NCBI RefSeq assembly: GCF_031455195.1
Contig: NZ_JAVDSH010000009.1
Span: 1 to 64,000, forward strand
Length of the DNA stretch: 64,000 bases
Source: Arthrobacter nitroguajacolicus_D
GTDB lineage: Bacteria; Actinomycetota; Actinomycetes; Actinomycetales; Micrococcaceae
Direction of reading: 5' to 3'
The notes below the pieces were generated by a model. The model was not told the DNA's origin, searched no databases, and worked only from the letters and a program-made list of their open reading frames with translations. Within the stretch, counting starts at the first letter, position 1. Every line of letters starts with the position of its first letter. Below, piece by piece: positions 8,864-18,281 of the stretch. The position numbers and the translations under genes are program-made.

Positions 8864-9178
8864 GTGACGGACCCGGTCCGCCGGCCGGCGGCATTTACGC
8901 CCGCCCCTCGCCACCTTCGTAGACGGGCGTTCAGGGCCGAAGTTCCGCCGAGCCTTATGGGCGGCTTTCAGACCGACGGTGGCTTAAAACCTGCTACCCG
9001 CATGGAGGCAACGCCTAGCGCACACGCTCCGGCTGGTGTGACCACAAACAGTGATCCCGACGCAGGGGCGCCCGCTGAAACCAATCTCCGTCAAAAGCGA
9101 CGAGTTGCGCTGGTTCTCGTGATCCTTGTCTCTGTCAGTATCCCCATTCTGGCCCTGACGTTGATCTTTATCCGATAA
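8864..9178 (+). CDS. Small predicted membrane protein of unknown function
   Basis: 104 aa from a GTG that has an excellent ribosome site (GAGGAG, 6-base spacing). Residues 1-75 are polar, Pro/Ala-rich and without recognisable motif; residues 76-104 are RQKRR followed by one C-terminal transmembrane segment (VALVLVILVSVSIPILALTLIF). This gives a tail-anchored topology. Family not recognised. It sits between the secreted DUF4434 protein and wecB, so a role in the glycopolymer machinery is possible but unsupported. Confidence 0.6.
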   Translation: MTDPVRRPAAFTPAPRHLRRRAFRAEVPPSLMGGFQTDGGLKPATRMEATPSAHAPAGVTTNSDPDAGAPAETNLRQKRRVALVLVILVSVSIPILALTLIFIR

Positions 9179-9269
9179 GGTATACCCCTCGTGGCACATG
9201 ATTGAGAGTGAGCTCCTTGGGTGGGATAGCATCGCCTAGTCACTCAATGCCACTCCCCGGGGGAATTCC

Positions 9270-10409
9270 ATGCCCAGCGTCATGCCGATTTTTGGCACTC
9301 GTCCAGAAGCCATCAAGATGGCTCCCATTGTCAGCGCCTTCCAAAAGTCCGCTGACTTCGACTGCATCGTGACCGTAACAGGTCAGCACCGAGAGATGCT
9401 CGACCAGGTCAATGAACTCTTCGGCATTGAACCAGATCACGACCTGAACATCCTTCAGCAACGCCAATCTCTCTCGGCGATCATGACCAGAACCATTGAT
9501 GGACTGGACAAGCTGTTCTCTGCGAACAGGCCTGATGCCGTTATCGTTCAGGGCGACACGACCACATCCACAGCGGGAGCCATCGCCGCGTTCTACCACC
9601 GGATCCCTGTGGTACACGTGGAGGCTGGTCTGCGGAGTGGCGACCTCTTCTCGCCGTTCCCGGAGGAAGCGAACCGCAAGATTACAAGCCAGATCGCCAG
9701 CTTGCACCTGGCGCCCACCAACACCAGCAAAGCGAATCTGCTGGCAGAGGGCATCGCCGAGGACGCCATCGTAGTCACCGGCAACTCCGTGATCGATGCT
9801 CTACTTACGACGGTCGACAAGCAACTTCCGTTCAGCGACCCCCAGCTGGAAGAACTGGCAGCCAGCCGACGTCGAATCCTTTTGGTGACAACGCACCGAC
9901 GTGAGAATCAGGGTGACGCCATGCGCGGTGTGGGGCGTGCACTGGCACGCATTGCGGACGCGGAACCGGATCTCGTGATCGTATTGCCCGCCCACAAAAA
10001 CCCTGTCGTGCGCGAAGCCGTACTACCTGCGCTTGAAGGCAAGGAAAACGTGGTTGTCACGGAGCCCCTCGCATACGGTGAATTCACCCGCATGCTGTCG
10101 CTCGCTCACATTGTCCTGACCGACTCGGGCGGAGTGCAGGAAGAAGCTCCCAGTTTGGGCAAGCCCGTTCTGGTGATGCGCGACAACACCGAACGTCCCG
10201 AGGCTGTTGACGCCGGTACGGTCTCGTTGATCGGCACAGACGAAGAAACGATCGTCAAGGAAGTCGATAGGCTCCTGAATCAGCCAGAAGCATTTGACGC
10301 CATGGCCAATGCCGTGAATCCCTACGGCGATGGCAAGGCCGCCGCGCGAACTGTTGCTGCGGTCGCCGAGCTGTTGGGGATCGGAAGAAGAATCGACAAC
10401 TTCGCCTAG
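9270..10409 (+). CDS. wecB: UDP-N-acetylglucosamine 2-epimerase (non-hydrolysing)
   Basis: Interconverts UDP-GlcNAc and UDP-ManNAc in the cytoplasm. Full-length (379 aa) with family blocks: FGTRPEAIKMAP, VTGQHREML, VQGDTTT, HVEAGLRSGD, PEEANRK, TTHRRENQG and the C-terminal TDSGGVQEEAPSLGKPVLVMR. GGGGGAATTCC precedes the ATG. Together with the dehydrogenase at 18862 it would supply UDP-ManNAcA, a sugar of teichuronic-type wall polymers. Confidence 0.95.
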   Translation: MPSVMPIFGTRPEAIKMAPIVSAFQKSADFDCIVTVTGQHREMLDQVNELFGIEPDHDLNILQQRQSLSAIMTRTIDGLDKLFSANRPDAVIVQGDTTTSTAGAIAAFYHRIPVVHVEAGLRSGDLFSPFPEEANRKITSQIASLHLAPTNTSKANLLAEGIAEDAIVVTGNSVIDALLTTVDKQLPFSDPQLEELAASRRRILLVTTHRRENQGDAMRGVGRALARIADAEPDLVIVLPAHKNPVVREAVLPALEGKENVVVTEPLAYGEFTRMLSLAHIVLTDSGGVQEEAPSLGKPVLVMRDNTERPEAVDAGTVSLIGTDEETIVKEVDRLLNQPEAFDAMANAVNPYGDGKAAARTVAAVAELLGIGRRIDNFA

Positions 10410-10548
10410 GACTCCCAGTCTCGTCATGGGGCGGTAGTTATCCCCAACTTCATGGCGAGCGTCAGTTCGCACACATCCAGTCGTCGAGATACAAGGGGCG
10501 GCTCGCCCTCACGCGACGGTGTCGAGCCCAAGCAGGGCCAAGGGCGCT

Positions 10549-12570
10549 CTAAAACATGATGTGTTGTGTGTTGAGTCCAAAGGACGACACTACTCCTGTA
10601 GCCATCAAAGCCCTCTCACTCGCAGACCACGTGTGTTCCGCGCCGACGCCCGAGCGCACCTGAACGAAGTTGAACCGGTCCCCCGAGTAAATGGTGCCGC
10701 CAGAACGCCGGACACTCCTCAAAAACTCAGAATCTTCTCCGCGGGCAAGTCCTTCGAAAGGGATGGCTCGCAGTGTTTCACGCGTCGTGAAGATAGTGGG
10801 CCCCATCACGAAGTCGGTGAACCGATGTTCGAAATCCTCGAAACGAAGTAACGTGACGTTGCTTTCCGATAGGTGCATGTAGTGGGAATGCTTGCCGGCG
10901 ACCACGGCACCTGAATAGCGGAGCGCTGCTGCTTGGTCGCGCAAATAGTTCGCGCCATAGAGGTCGTCGTCATCCATCTTGGCCAAGTACACTCCCGAGG
11001 CAGCAGCAACCGCCAAGTTCAGACACTCTCCCAGAGGCGTTGTGCGAGGTTCTGTGAGGACCACCACATGGTCTAGACCCATACTTGCAGCCTCGGCTAG
11101 GAGTCGATTTTCCTCCGGCTCAAACCCGTGAGCCAATAACACCAACTCAACTTTCACGCCCTCTTGTCGAGCAAGCGTCGTCAAGATGTCACTGATGCGT
11201 TCGGGCCTAATGGTCGACGCAATAACGGAAACAGTTGGGATCTCCGTCATGCTCAGGGCATCGATAGGTCCAGCATCTACGCCTACGCTCCGGAGAATAC
11301 TTGCTGCACGGTGTGCATAAGTATGGCGCTCCCATATACTCCTTTGCCCCAAGTGCACAGTTCGATCACGCAGTTCCGTACTGCGGATCAGAGCACGAGT
11401 CGCGTTTGCTGCATCTTCGCGGCTCGTCGCCTTTGTACCGATGGGATCATCAACAGGAACCACGAGTTGCACGTCCGCTGGCATCACCACGGGGGTACCC
11501 GAAGCCGTGATTTCGATGATTTCCTGAGAACTCGACGTGAGAAAACACTTAAATGCCTTATAAGCGCTCAGCATCTTCTCGCTAGGCAGGGTTCCTGCAT
11601 TATGAAGGGCCAGGTCCCCGGTTGAACTACTGGCGGAACCCAGTGGACTGAGCACCTCCAACGCGGAACCCATCTTGTTTGACGTGTCGAGTCCTCCGTC
11701 AATCAGATACTCCATCTGCCGTGCCTGGGCAGCAGAATTGCTGGAAAAAACAGCCCCATCGATAACACCCATATCCCGGGTTTGATGGTGGCTTCTTAGA
11801 CGGACAGGGTTGTGCAGCTTCGGTTGGGCAGCATGCCCTAATGCCTCAATCCGATCCGGACCAAATTTCTCCTCACATTGCTTCAACACAGCCGCGTCCG
11901 AAACAAAGACCTTATCGAACGTGCTTAATGCAAAGCGAAGGTCAACGTGGCTTGGTTCCGCTTCCCGCGACCAATACACTGCGGGGATTTCCTCGGAACG
12001 GCACCACTCCACGATGTCACTCAGCACTTGACGGCGGGCCGTTGGACTCCCCGGGAAATCCGCCCAGCCCTCGTGGCTGTCCGCCCAGGACGAGTCCACA
12101 AACAGTAACGACACATGTGCCTTCTGCAACGTTTTACGCCACGTCGTCGGCTGGAGGTTGATGCACTCCCACTCATAGCCCCAGGCCTCCTCGGAGGATG
12201 CGCTTAGGACGGTCCCGACTCGCAGCTTGTTGGAGCCTGATGTGTGGGGTAGAGCAACAGAAACCGGGAAGTCGATATTCGACTTCGAGGCGTCACCAGT
12301 TTGGGGCTGCTCGTCCACCTCGTTGCAGGGAGTATTTGGCGACGTATCATCCCGTTCAGCGCCCAGCAACTGCTTAGGGCCACTATTTCCGAGCTTTTCG
12401 AGGGCCATGCGCAGTATATTGATGGGGGCTTCCTTCCAAGGCGAACAGTTCCTAACGGGTATGGAACCATGCTGCCGAAAGCCAAGCTCAACCCATTCGG
12501 GCGCCCTACTGCTCAGGGAGGCAGTTGCACGCCTCCAATACACTACCAATGATTGGGAAAGGTCCCCCAA
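10549..12570 (-). CDS. Double-domain glycosyltransferase (CgeB-like GT-B plus GT2), paralogue 1
   Basis: Residues about 115-425 resemble the CgeB/DUF3880-type GT-B fold (SLLFVDSSWADSHEGW, IPAVYWSREAEPS, ITASGTPVV, WERHTYAHRA). Residues about 435-673 form a GT2 family GT-A domain with the metal-binding run KMDDDDLYG near residue 530 and GEDSEFL later. It is a clear paralogue of the protein at 20164. Here the GT-B half looks damaged: the block before EITASGTPVV lacks about nine residues, including the ARRIFE motif seen in the paralogue, and the FAGMYF block is changed. The GT2 half is intact. The frame opens at a TTG (12570) without a ribosome site, so the true start may be an internal GTG. Convergent with wecB. 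Confidence 0.82.
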   Translation of the reverse strand: MGDLSQSLVVYWRRATASLSSRAPEWVELGFRQHGSIPVRNCSPWKEAPINILRMALEKLGNSGPKQLLGAERDDTSPNTPCNEVDEQPQTGDASKSNIDFPVSVALPHTSGSNKLRVGTVLSASSEEAWGYEWECINLQPTTWRKTLQKAHVSLLFVDSSWADSHEGWADFPGSPTARRQVLSDIVEWCRSEEIPAVYWSREAEPSHVDLRFALSTFDKVFVSDAAVLKQCEEKFGPDRIEALGHAAQPKLHNPVRLRSHHQTRDMGVIDGAVFSSNSAAQARQMEYLIDGGLDTSNKMGSALEVLSPLGSASSSTGDLALHNAGTLPSEKMLSAYKAFKCFLTSSSQEIIEITASGTPVVMPADVQLVVPVDDPIGTKATSREDAANATRALIRSTELRDRTVHLGQRSIWERHTYAHRAASILRSVGVDAGPIDALSMTEIPTVSVIASTIRPERISDILTTLARQEGVKVELVLLAHGFEPEENRLLAEAASMGLDHVVVLTEPRTTPLGECLNLAVAAASGVYLAKMDDDDLYGANYLRDQAAALRYSGAVVAGKHSHYMHLSESNVTLLRFEDFEHRFTDFVMGPTIFTTRETLRAIPFEGLARGEDSEFLRSVRRSGGTIYSGDRFNFVQVRSGVGAEHTWSASERALMATGVVSSFGLNTQHIMF

Positions 12571-13439
12571 AGGTCACAGGCATCTGGGCAGGGCTGGAAT
12601 CCCCTGCGGGATCAGGAGCTGCCGACTGCGCGGTGTTAAAGCCGCTGACTTCCTCGTGCCCAATAATCCTCTTGAGTCCAATGCCTGGGTGCATCTGCGC
12701 CATTGCACGGGAGGTCATCCTTTGCCCCTGAGGTCGGAGACCGGTCGGCTAACCTTGCGGATCGAATCTTGACGTATCCGCATTGGCGAGAGCAAAGATG
12801 ATGTGGAACGCGTTACTCCAGCTTCGATACAAGAACCTTCAGGTGCAGTTTGACTCAGGCCCAAACGCGCAGAATCGTAAGACTGGCCACCCCCACTTGG
12901 TCACCGAAGTCAACGAGTTCCCCTAGGGTCCCGGTCGTCACGAGTTCTGGAACATGTTCAGCGCCTGCAGCCACGTGGTGACCGCTATGGCCGGTCGCAA
13001 GAGAGCAAAAGGTCTGAGGCCTGACTCCCGGCGCAGAGCCCGGACACTCATCCATTACGCTCAACAGGTCGACGGGAAACGGATCGCCAGCTTGGAATAC
13101 TCGCATGCACAGCCCTTCTGCTCGTTGGTGGTGATTGAAGCGTGGCAGGACTTTGTGTAGCAGGAGATAACACCAAATGAAGTTGCGGTGAACGGGCCGA
13201 GGGGTCTCCACTCGTTCGTCGGGTGGCGCATCTGCCCACTGCAATATGTTCACTCCGTCACATCTCTTCTCTGTTGGACGTCCGCAAAGAGGCCAGAAGG
13301 TGAACATCACGTATACTCAAGGCTGACTGCGCAGCCTTTGGGGGACCTGGCGAGTTCCCTTGTGTATTCCTTTACGGGCGCCAGACACATCATTCATGCC
13401 TGCGCCCGTCCCGCACACTCGACCTCACCTAGGACATAG
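12571..13439. other. Long gap between divergent genes; no convincing gene
   Basis: 869 bp between a leftward and a rightward glycopolymer gene. It must carry both promoters, but that leaves several hundred bases unexplained. Short open frames exist on both strands (for example 12855-13310 minus and 12954-13160 plus), yet none has a ribosome site, recognisable motif or natural composition. The stretch may be a decayed gene left by rearrangement of the locus. Confidence 0.5.
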
Positions 13440-15458
13440 ATGGCCGACTCATCACCCTTGCTTACGATCGTCCTCGAAGAGTCAGGGACTCTTGACAGAG
13501 AATCCGTCATGTACCGGCGCCTTGTGGCTGCACGCCTGCGCTTGGAATCCGAGTTTAGGATTCTTCACATCTCAGAACCCCTCACCACGGCAACTATCGC
13601 CAGGCTTTGCAACGAGATCGACAGTAAGTACGTCGTCTTCATGCGGACGTCCCACCAGCTTTCCACTAACTATGTGACGACCATGCTCGACTACCTGCGC
13701 ACACGCACGGTGTACCTCACCGAGCCGGTTGTATACACGGGGCCGATCCCAAACAACATTGCAAATACAAAAATTGACCAGAATTATCACTATTCCCGGG
13801 ATACCGACGTTTTTGGTACGGCCTTCAACACTCGGCGCTTGGCTGATGCACTGGAAGCCTTGGGCGACATAGACCGTGCCGGGCTCTACATCAGCTACCG
13901 TCTGTATTGGTCGTTGGGCATCATTACTCCCCTTCCTACAGGCTTCTCCGTAGCGTCGGAAACAAAAGCAGCAATTGGGCTCCAGCTTCACGATGACGTG
14001 ACTAGGCTCGTGCCGCTCATTTCGACCACGTCCACCGAGGTGAGGCTTCACCTGGTTCGTTATCTCGCGGCATTCCTGCGCGGACTTCGCGCTCAAAAAG
14101 TCTCCCGCGTAAGCTTGGCGCATCTTCGCGATGTCATTCACACATTTGACCTTGCCGATTTCGCGAACTTGCTCGACCCGCTTCAACCCTTTGAGGGTTC
14201 CTGGCTGAGATGGCTCAATGAACCCGAACCCCGCTACCTATACAAGCAACTCAGCGAGGGAGATTCATATCTGGTCTTCCACGAAGGCGAGGCCGACGAA
14301 TCAGCCCTGCAGCTATACCGTCTCCAGCTTGGAAGCGACATCCTCACCATCGAGAAATCGTACGTTCCCTGCGTACGCCGGCCCGGGTACTTCCGCCCTG
14401 CGAGTTACGACTTCTATAGTCGCCCGATAGACCACTACTCGACAATCCTGTTCTTTGACCGCCCGCTTCAGGCGGACGATAACGCCGAGCACTTGTACGA
14501 GTATTTCATTAAGAACCACCCGGAATACAAAGAAACATACTTCGCACTCAATCCCAAGTCAGAAGACTGGGATAGGCTCTTGGCCAAAGGCTTCAAACTA
14601 ATTCCAATTTTTACTCAGGAGTTCTACGAAAAGTTCCTGATTTCAGATCTCGTTATCTCTTCGCAGATCTATAACATCAGGTATAAAGGCAAGTCATTTG
14701 CAAACTCACGCTTCGTCTACCTTCAGCACGGCGTGCAACTCAATGACATGACCGACTGGGTATTGTCCAAGTACTTTGATATTTTTGTCGCTACAGGGCA
14801 GATAGAAGCAGATTACTTAAAGGCGCTAGCGCCGGTAGAGACCCTTAACTCAGGACTTCCGCGCTTCGAATCACTGGTACGGGCTGACAACGCAGATAAG
14901 CATCTACTATTCCTGCCCACATGGCGATTCAACTTGCACCAATCTTCAACGGAGCATTTTACGCAGTCAAGCTACTTCCGTGCCATCGATGCGATTCTGT
15001 CTGACAAGTCGCTCCTCAACTTCCTGGAACGGACTGGGCGAACTTTGCACGTGAAGCTTCATCCCAATGTAGAAAAGCGGGCGAGCCACTTCCGATTCTC
15101 TGATCGAGTGATCAAATCCGACTTGAGCTATCGAGAGGCCATATCTTCCGCCGAGATGGTCTTCACGGATTACAGCTCTGCAGTAATTGATGCCGCATTT
15201 ATCGGAACGCCTATTGCCTACTACCAGTGGGATGCCGTCGATTTCTTCAACGATCAACCCTATGAAGGTCGCCTGAACTTCAGGCAGGACGGATTGGGTC
15301 CCGTTTTCGAGGAACACTCCGAACTCATCAACCACATTGTCCATGAGGGCTACCTCCACTCTGATGAACAGTACACTCACCGACATGAGCGTTTCTTTGA
15401 GGGAGTCGACCCAGAGCGGATTAATTCCAAGATTGTAGAGAGGATGTTGAGTCTCTGA
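13440..15458 (+). CDS. TagF/TagB-like polyol-phosphate (glycerophosphate) transferase
   Basis: 672 aa. The C-terminal half (from about 320) carries CDP-glycerol glycerophosphotransferase landmarks: RFVYLQHGVQ (about 428), LLFLPTWR, VKLHPN (about 539) and TDYSSAVIDAAFIGTPIAYY (about 576), including the two His used by this family. The first about 300 residues look like a degenerate GT2-type or family-specific domain (LLTIVLEESG ... EFRILHISEPL). Expected to add glycerol- or ribitol-phosphate units to a wall glycopolymer at the inner membrane face. AGGACATAG precedes the ATG. The stop overlaps the next gene by one base (TGATG). Base composition is visibly more A/T-rich than the flanks, with codons such as ATA and TTA, suggesting transfer. 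Confidence 0.85.
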   Translation: MADSSPLLTIVLEESGTLDRESVMYRRLVAARLRLESEFRILHISEPLTTATIARLCNEIDSKYVVFMRTSHQLSTNYVTTMLDYLRTRTVYLTEPVVYTGPIPNNIANTKIDQNYHYSRDTDVFGTAFNTRRLADALEALGDIDRAGLYISYRLYWSLGIITPLPTGFSVASETKAAIGLQLHDDVTRLVPLISTTSTEVRLHLVRYLAAFLRGLRAQKVSRVSLAHLRDVIHTFDLADFANLLDPLQPFEGSWLRWLNEPEPRYLYKQLSEGDSYLVFHEGEADESALQLYRLQLGSDILTIEKSYVPCVRRPGYFRPASYDFYSRPIDHYSTILFFDRPLQADDNAEHLYEYFIKNHPEYKETYFALNPKSEDWDRLLAKGFKLIPIFTQEFYEKFLISDLVISSQIYNIRYKGKSFANSRFVYLQHGVQLNDMTDWVLSKYFDIFVATGQIEADYLKALAPVETLNSGLPRFESLVRADNADKHLLFLPTWRFNLHQSSTEHFTQSSYFRAIDAILSDKSLLNFLERTGRTLHVKLHPNVEKRASHFRFSDRVIKSDLSYREAISSAEMVFTDYSSAVIDAAFIGTPIAYYQWDAVDFFNDQPYEGRLNFRQDGLGPVFEEHSELINHIVHEGYLHSDEQYTHRHERFFEGVDPERINSKIVERMLSL

Positions 15459-17386
15459 TGAAGATAGTTCGAGGCGCACGGCGCCAAGTATCAGAACTCG
15501 GCAAGGCCGCAGCCTACTCTGAGCTGGGAACCAGCTTGGCCCGCCGAATCATGTCCCTGCCTTCTGAGCATAGGGTCAGCAAATTTGTGCAAACCAAGGG
15601 CCTAGACGGAAGTCTGCGGAGAATTGCTTCGGAGAGCCTTCCCCCTGGGTTGTTCTTCGCGAAGCTAACTATAAGCAACTGGGAAAAGCACCGGGGCAAG
15701 CAGTTTCGCTTGCTGCAGGACTCCGAAGTTGCTTACGGTAACGAAATAGAACCGCCTGCACGCGGCTTCCCTTTGGAATACCGAAACATAGTTGTTACAT
15801 CCAATGATGTTTCAAGATTCAGTTTGGATATTGATGCTCCTTATGAGCTCAAGATTGGACGCGGTGCGTTCACAACGCCTCAGCAGCTCAAATATGATCA
15901 TCAGTATGGAGTCGAACAGCACGGAGACGTCTTTTACTCTCTGCGGGGCAACTCGACGAACCCCAAAAAGCTACTAATTACTTTTCCTGGATTCGGTCCC
16001 TCGACTTCTCGCATCAGCTATGCAGTCAGCTATTTGAAGGAGGTCACAAAGGCTGACCTAAAAGATACATTGATGGTGTGTTTTCAGGACCGCTATCTGG
16101 CTGCAGGTTCATACATGATGGTTGACAGCGCCGGTCGCTCTCTTTACGAACGCGTTTGGGCAGTCCTGGAAGGCTTACGAAGCCAGTACGACGTGGACGA
16201 ATCCCAGATGCTGTTCTTTGGTGCATCGAAGGGCGGTAGCATTGCTATTAATTATGCCAAGGACTTCCCACAGGCCACCTTGCTATTGGCCGTTCCACAA
16301 ATGAATCTCCCTTATTACTTCAATAAGCCATTCTTTAGGGATAACCTCTTCCGCAATGCCTCCATTTGTAGTGCCGAACAACCAGAGGCTTTACTTCGCC
16401 AGTACTTCAGCGAAGGGCGGAAAATTCATTACTTCTATACCAATTCAGATGAGCTCAGCAACCATTCGCTGATTGAACTCGCTCATGATGTTCCAAACTT
16501 GACCAAATACAGGGTTGATGGAGGCCACTCTGCTGTAGCGCGTGCTGCTCTTCCTTCGATGATGGGCCTAATCAGAACATTCCTCGCTGGGGAAAAGGCG
16601 AAGGAGTTCAAATGCGAGAACGTCCGATCCTATGCGCGTGGCGACTCAGTTTTGGCACAGGCCCGAGTTGACTCAGCAGCTTCGAGAATTGTCGGTGCTA
16701 ACTGGTACCTGGAGGGCACGCTTGGGAGAACAAAGTTTCTGCATCTGATGACCGAGCACTCATATCGTTTCGTTAAGTTCACTTCAGATAACCAGGTGCT
16801 CGCCGCAGCGTATGACCCAATCGAAGATATAGCAGGTATCACAGCTTGGGAAACGAACGGAACCCGGTGGTCAAGCACATTGCCCGAACCGTTAGTTCGG
16901 GGCGCCAGGCAGAGTCCTCGTGGAAACTTTGATTTTCATGCCCTAAACGTCAACAGCCGCCAGCCTCGGAACTACGTGGCCCTAGATGGTGACACCTTCG
17001 GACGCTACCGTTACCGGAGCCTTGAACTGGACACAGCAGGCGACACAATGGAGGTCCACTTCGTTAAAGACATTGCGGACGACGTCGACTACATGCTGGA
17101 GAAGACTGAAGGGCATCAGACCTCCCATGTTGCAATTGTCGAAGCTCTGAATGGGTGGGCATTGGTCGAACTGGTCGCGCTTCGCTTCGTCATAGCTTCG
17201 AAGGCGACGCGCCTACGAATTGTTGTCCATGACGTAAACTTCCGACAAGAGGCTTTAAAGCTGTTGTCCAAGGTCGACTGGAAGGACAAGCACTTAGTCA
17301 CTGTGTCCCCAAAACAACTTGAGTCCCGTGTTGCGGCAGGCGCTGCAGCCCGAGAGAAGGAAGCCCTCCTTAGCGATGCAAGATAA
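15458..17386 (+). CDS. Asp2-like alpha/beta hydrolase of glycopolymer biosynthesis
   Basis: 642 aa. Residues about 165-375 form an alpha/beta hydrolase core: LLITFPGFGP, the nucleophile elbow FFGASKGGS (Ser about 255), and DGGHSAVARA (His about 356). This pattern resembles the Asp2 / XcbB-CpsF group found in accessory Sec and capsule loci, where some members act as O-acetyltransferases or esterases. The C-terminal 260 residues are not recognised. Translationally coupled to the upstream polyol-phosphate transferase, so it probably modifies the same polymer. Composition is A/T-rich like its neighbours. Confidence 0.7.
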   Translation: MKIVRGARRQVSELGKAAAYSELGTSLARRIMSLPSEHRVSKFVQTKGLDGSLRRIASESLPPGLFFAKLTISNWEKHRGKQFRLLQDSEVAYGNEIEPPARGFPLEYRNIVVTSNDVSRFSLDIDAPYELKIGRGAFTTPQQLKYDHQYGVEQHGDVFYSLRGNSTNPKKLLITFPGFGPSTSRISYAVSYLKEVTKADLKDTLMVCFQDRYLAAGSYMMVDSAGRSLYERVWAVLEGLRSQYDVDESQMLFFGASKGGSIAINYAKDFPQATLLLAVPQMNLPYYFNKPFFRDNLFRNASICSAEQPEALLRQYFSEGRKIHYFYTNSDELSNHSLIELAHDVPNLTKYRVDGGHSAVARAALPSMMGLIRTFLAGEKAKEFKCENVRSYARGDSVLAQARVDSAASRIVGANWYLEGTLGRTKFLHLMTEHSYRFVKFTSDNQVLAAAYDPIEDIAGITAWETNGTRWSSTLPEPLVRGARQSPRGNFDFHALNVNSRQPRNYVALDGDTFGRYRYRSLELDTAGDTMEVHFVKDIADDVDYMLEKTEGHQTSHVAIVEALNGWALVELVALRFVIASKATRLRIVVHDVNFRQEALKLLSKVDWKDKHLVTVSPKQLESRVAAGAAAREKEALLSDAR

Positions 17387-18236
17387 CAACGTTGCTGCTG
17401 CAGTGGTAGAAAGTTCCACCCCGCTGCAGATCATCAGGACCTATGCGGATGTCGCCACCGTCAAAGACAACACGATCCAGCTCAATGAAACTGACGGAGC
17501 AGAGTTCCTCAATTCGTCTGTGGAATTTGCCGGAACCGGCAACGTTCTATTTATTGAAGACGGGGCAAAACTCAGGAACACTCGACTTAGGTTTTTAGGA
17601 AATAATGCGGTTATCCATATCCGTAAATCGCCCCGCTTTATACGCTTAGTAGCGTCAGTATTCGAAGACTCAGTCCTGTATTTGGGACCCGGAGCGTCCT
17701 TCACTTCGGAGGCCCGGTTCCTCCCCACGGAACGCAAACATGTAATCATCGGCGCCGATGCAATGTTCTCGTCCAGGGTGACCTTCAGGACCGCAGATCC
17801 CCATCTCATATACGCAGTCGGAAGCCACCGGCGCGTTAACCCAAGTGCATCGATCTGGGTAGGCGACCACGTTTGGCTTGGCGAAGACACGTTACTGCTT
17901 AAGGGGGCTCGAGTCGGTTCTGGGAGCATACTGGCGGCTCGTGCACTAATTACGAAGCCGATTCCATCCAACTCAACAGCAGCAGGCGTGCCTGGCCGTA
18001 TTGTCGGTACGGGCGTGTTCTGGACTCGACCATCAGTCCACGCGTACACCCAAGCGCAGACTGATCGCAGCGGGTTCGAGGCCAAGGATGATTTCATCTA
18101 CTCCCGCGATGGATTTGTTTTGGAGATCGATAAGCTGGAAGCGGAGCTGGAACAGGCTAGCGATGGGCCCGGACGCGCGGCATGGTGCCATAGGTTGGAT
18201 GAACTCACAGCGAAAAATCGATTCTTCATTGCCTGA
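17376..18236 (+). CDS. Left-handed beta-helix (hexapeptide) acyltransferase
   Basis: 286 aa from the ATG at 17376, which lies inside the last codons of the previous gene. A longer frame from 17319 has no ribosome site and overlaps more. Residues about 40-215 contain successive hexapeptide turns (NVLFIEDGAKLRN, SIWVGDHVWLGEDTLLLKGA, VGSGSILAARALITKPIP) and end with NSTAAGVPGRIV, the usual close of WcaF/CysE-like acetyltransferases. It would O- or N-acetylate a sugar of the polymer. Third gene of the 13440-18236 transcription unit. Confidence 0.85.
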   Translation: MQDNNVAAAVVESSTPLQIIRTYADVATVKDNTIQLNETDGAEFLNSSVEFAGTGNVLFIEDGAKLRNTRLRFLGNNAVIHIRKSPRFIRLVASVFEDSVLYLGPGASFTSEARFLPTERKHVIIGADAMFSSRVTFRTADPHLIYAVGSHRRVNPSASIWVGDHVWLGEDTLLLKGARVGSGSILAARALITKPIPSNSTAAGVPGRIVGTGVFWTRPSVHAYTQAQTDRSGFEAKDDFIYSRDGFVLEIDKLEAELEQASDGPGRAAWCHRLDELTAKNRFFIA

Positions 18237-18249
18237 CTCAATAATGTGA

Positions 18250-18281
18250 ATATGCCCACCTCGTCACCGTGGTGGGCATAT
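18250..18281 (+). terminator. Hairpin ending the 13440-18236 unit
   Basis: ATATGCCCACC and GGTGGGCATAT form an 11-bp perfect stem around a 10-base loop, 13 bases after the stop of the acyltransferase gene; CGTCCGTTTCG follows. Confidence 0.8.

Noticed and set aside
12855..13310. 151-aa open frame on the minus strand in the 12.6-13.4 kb gap
   Set aside because: No ribosome site, odd His/Cys-rich composition and no recognisable motif; kept only as part of the gap description.
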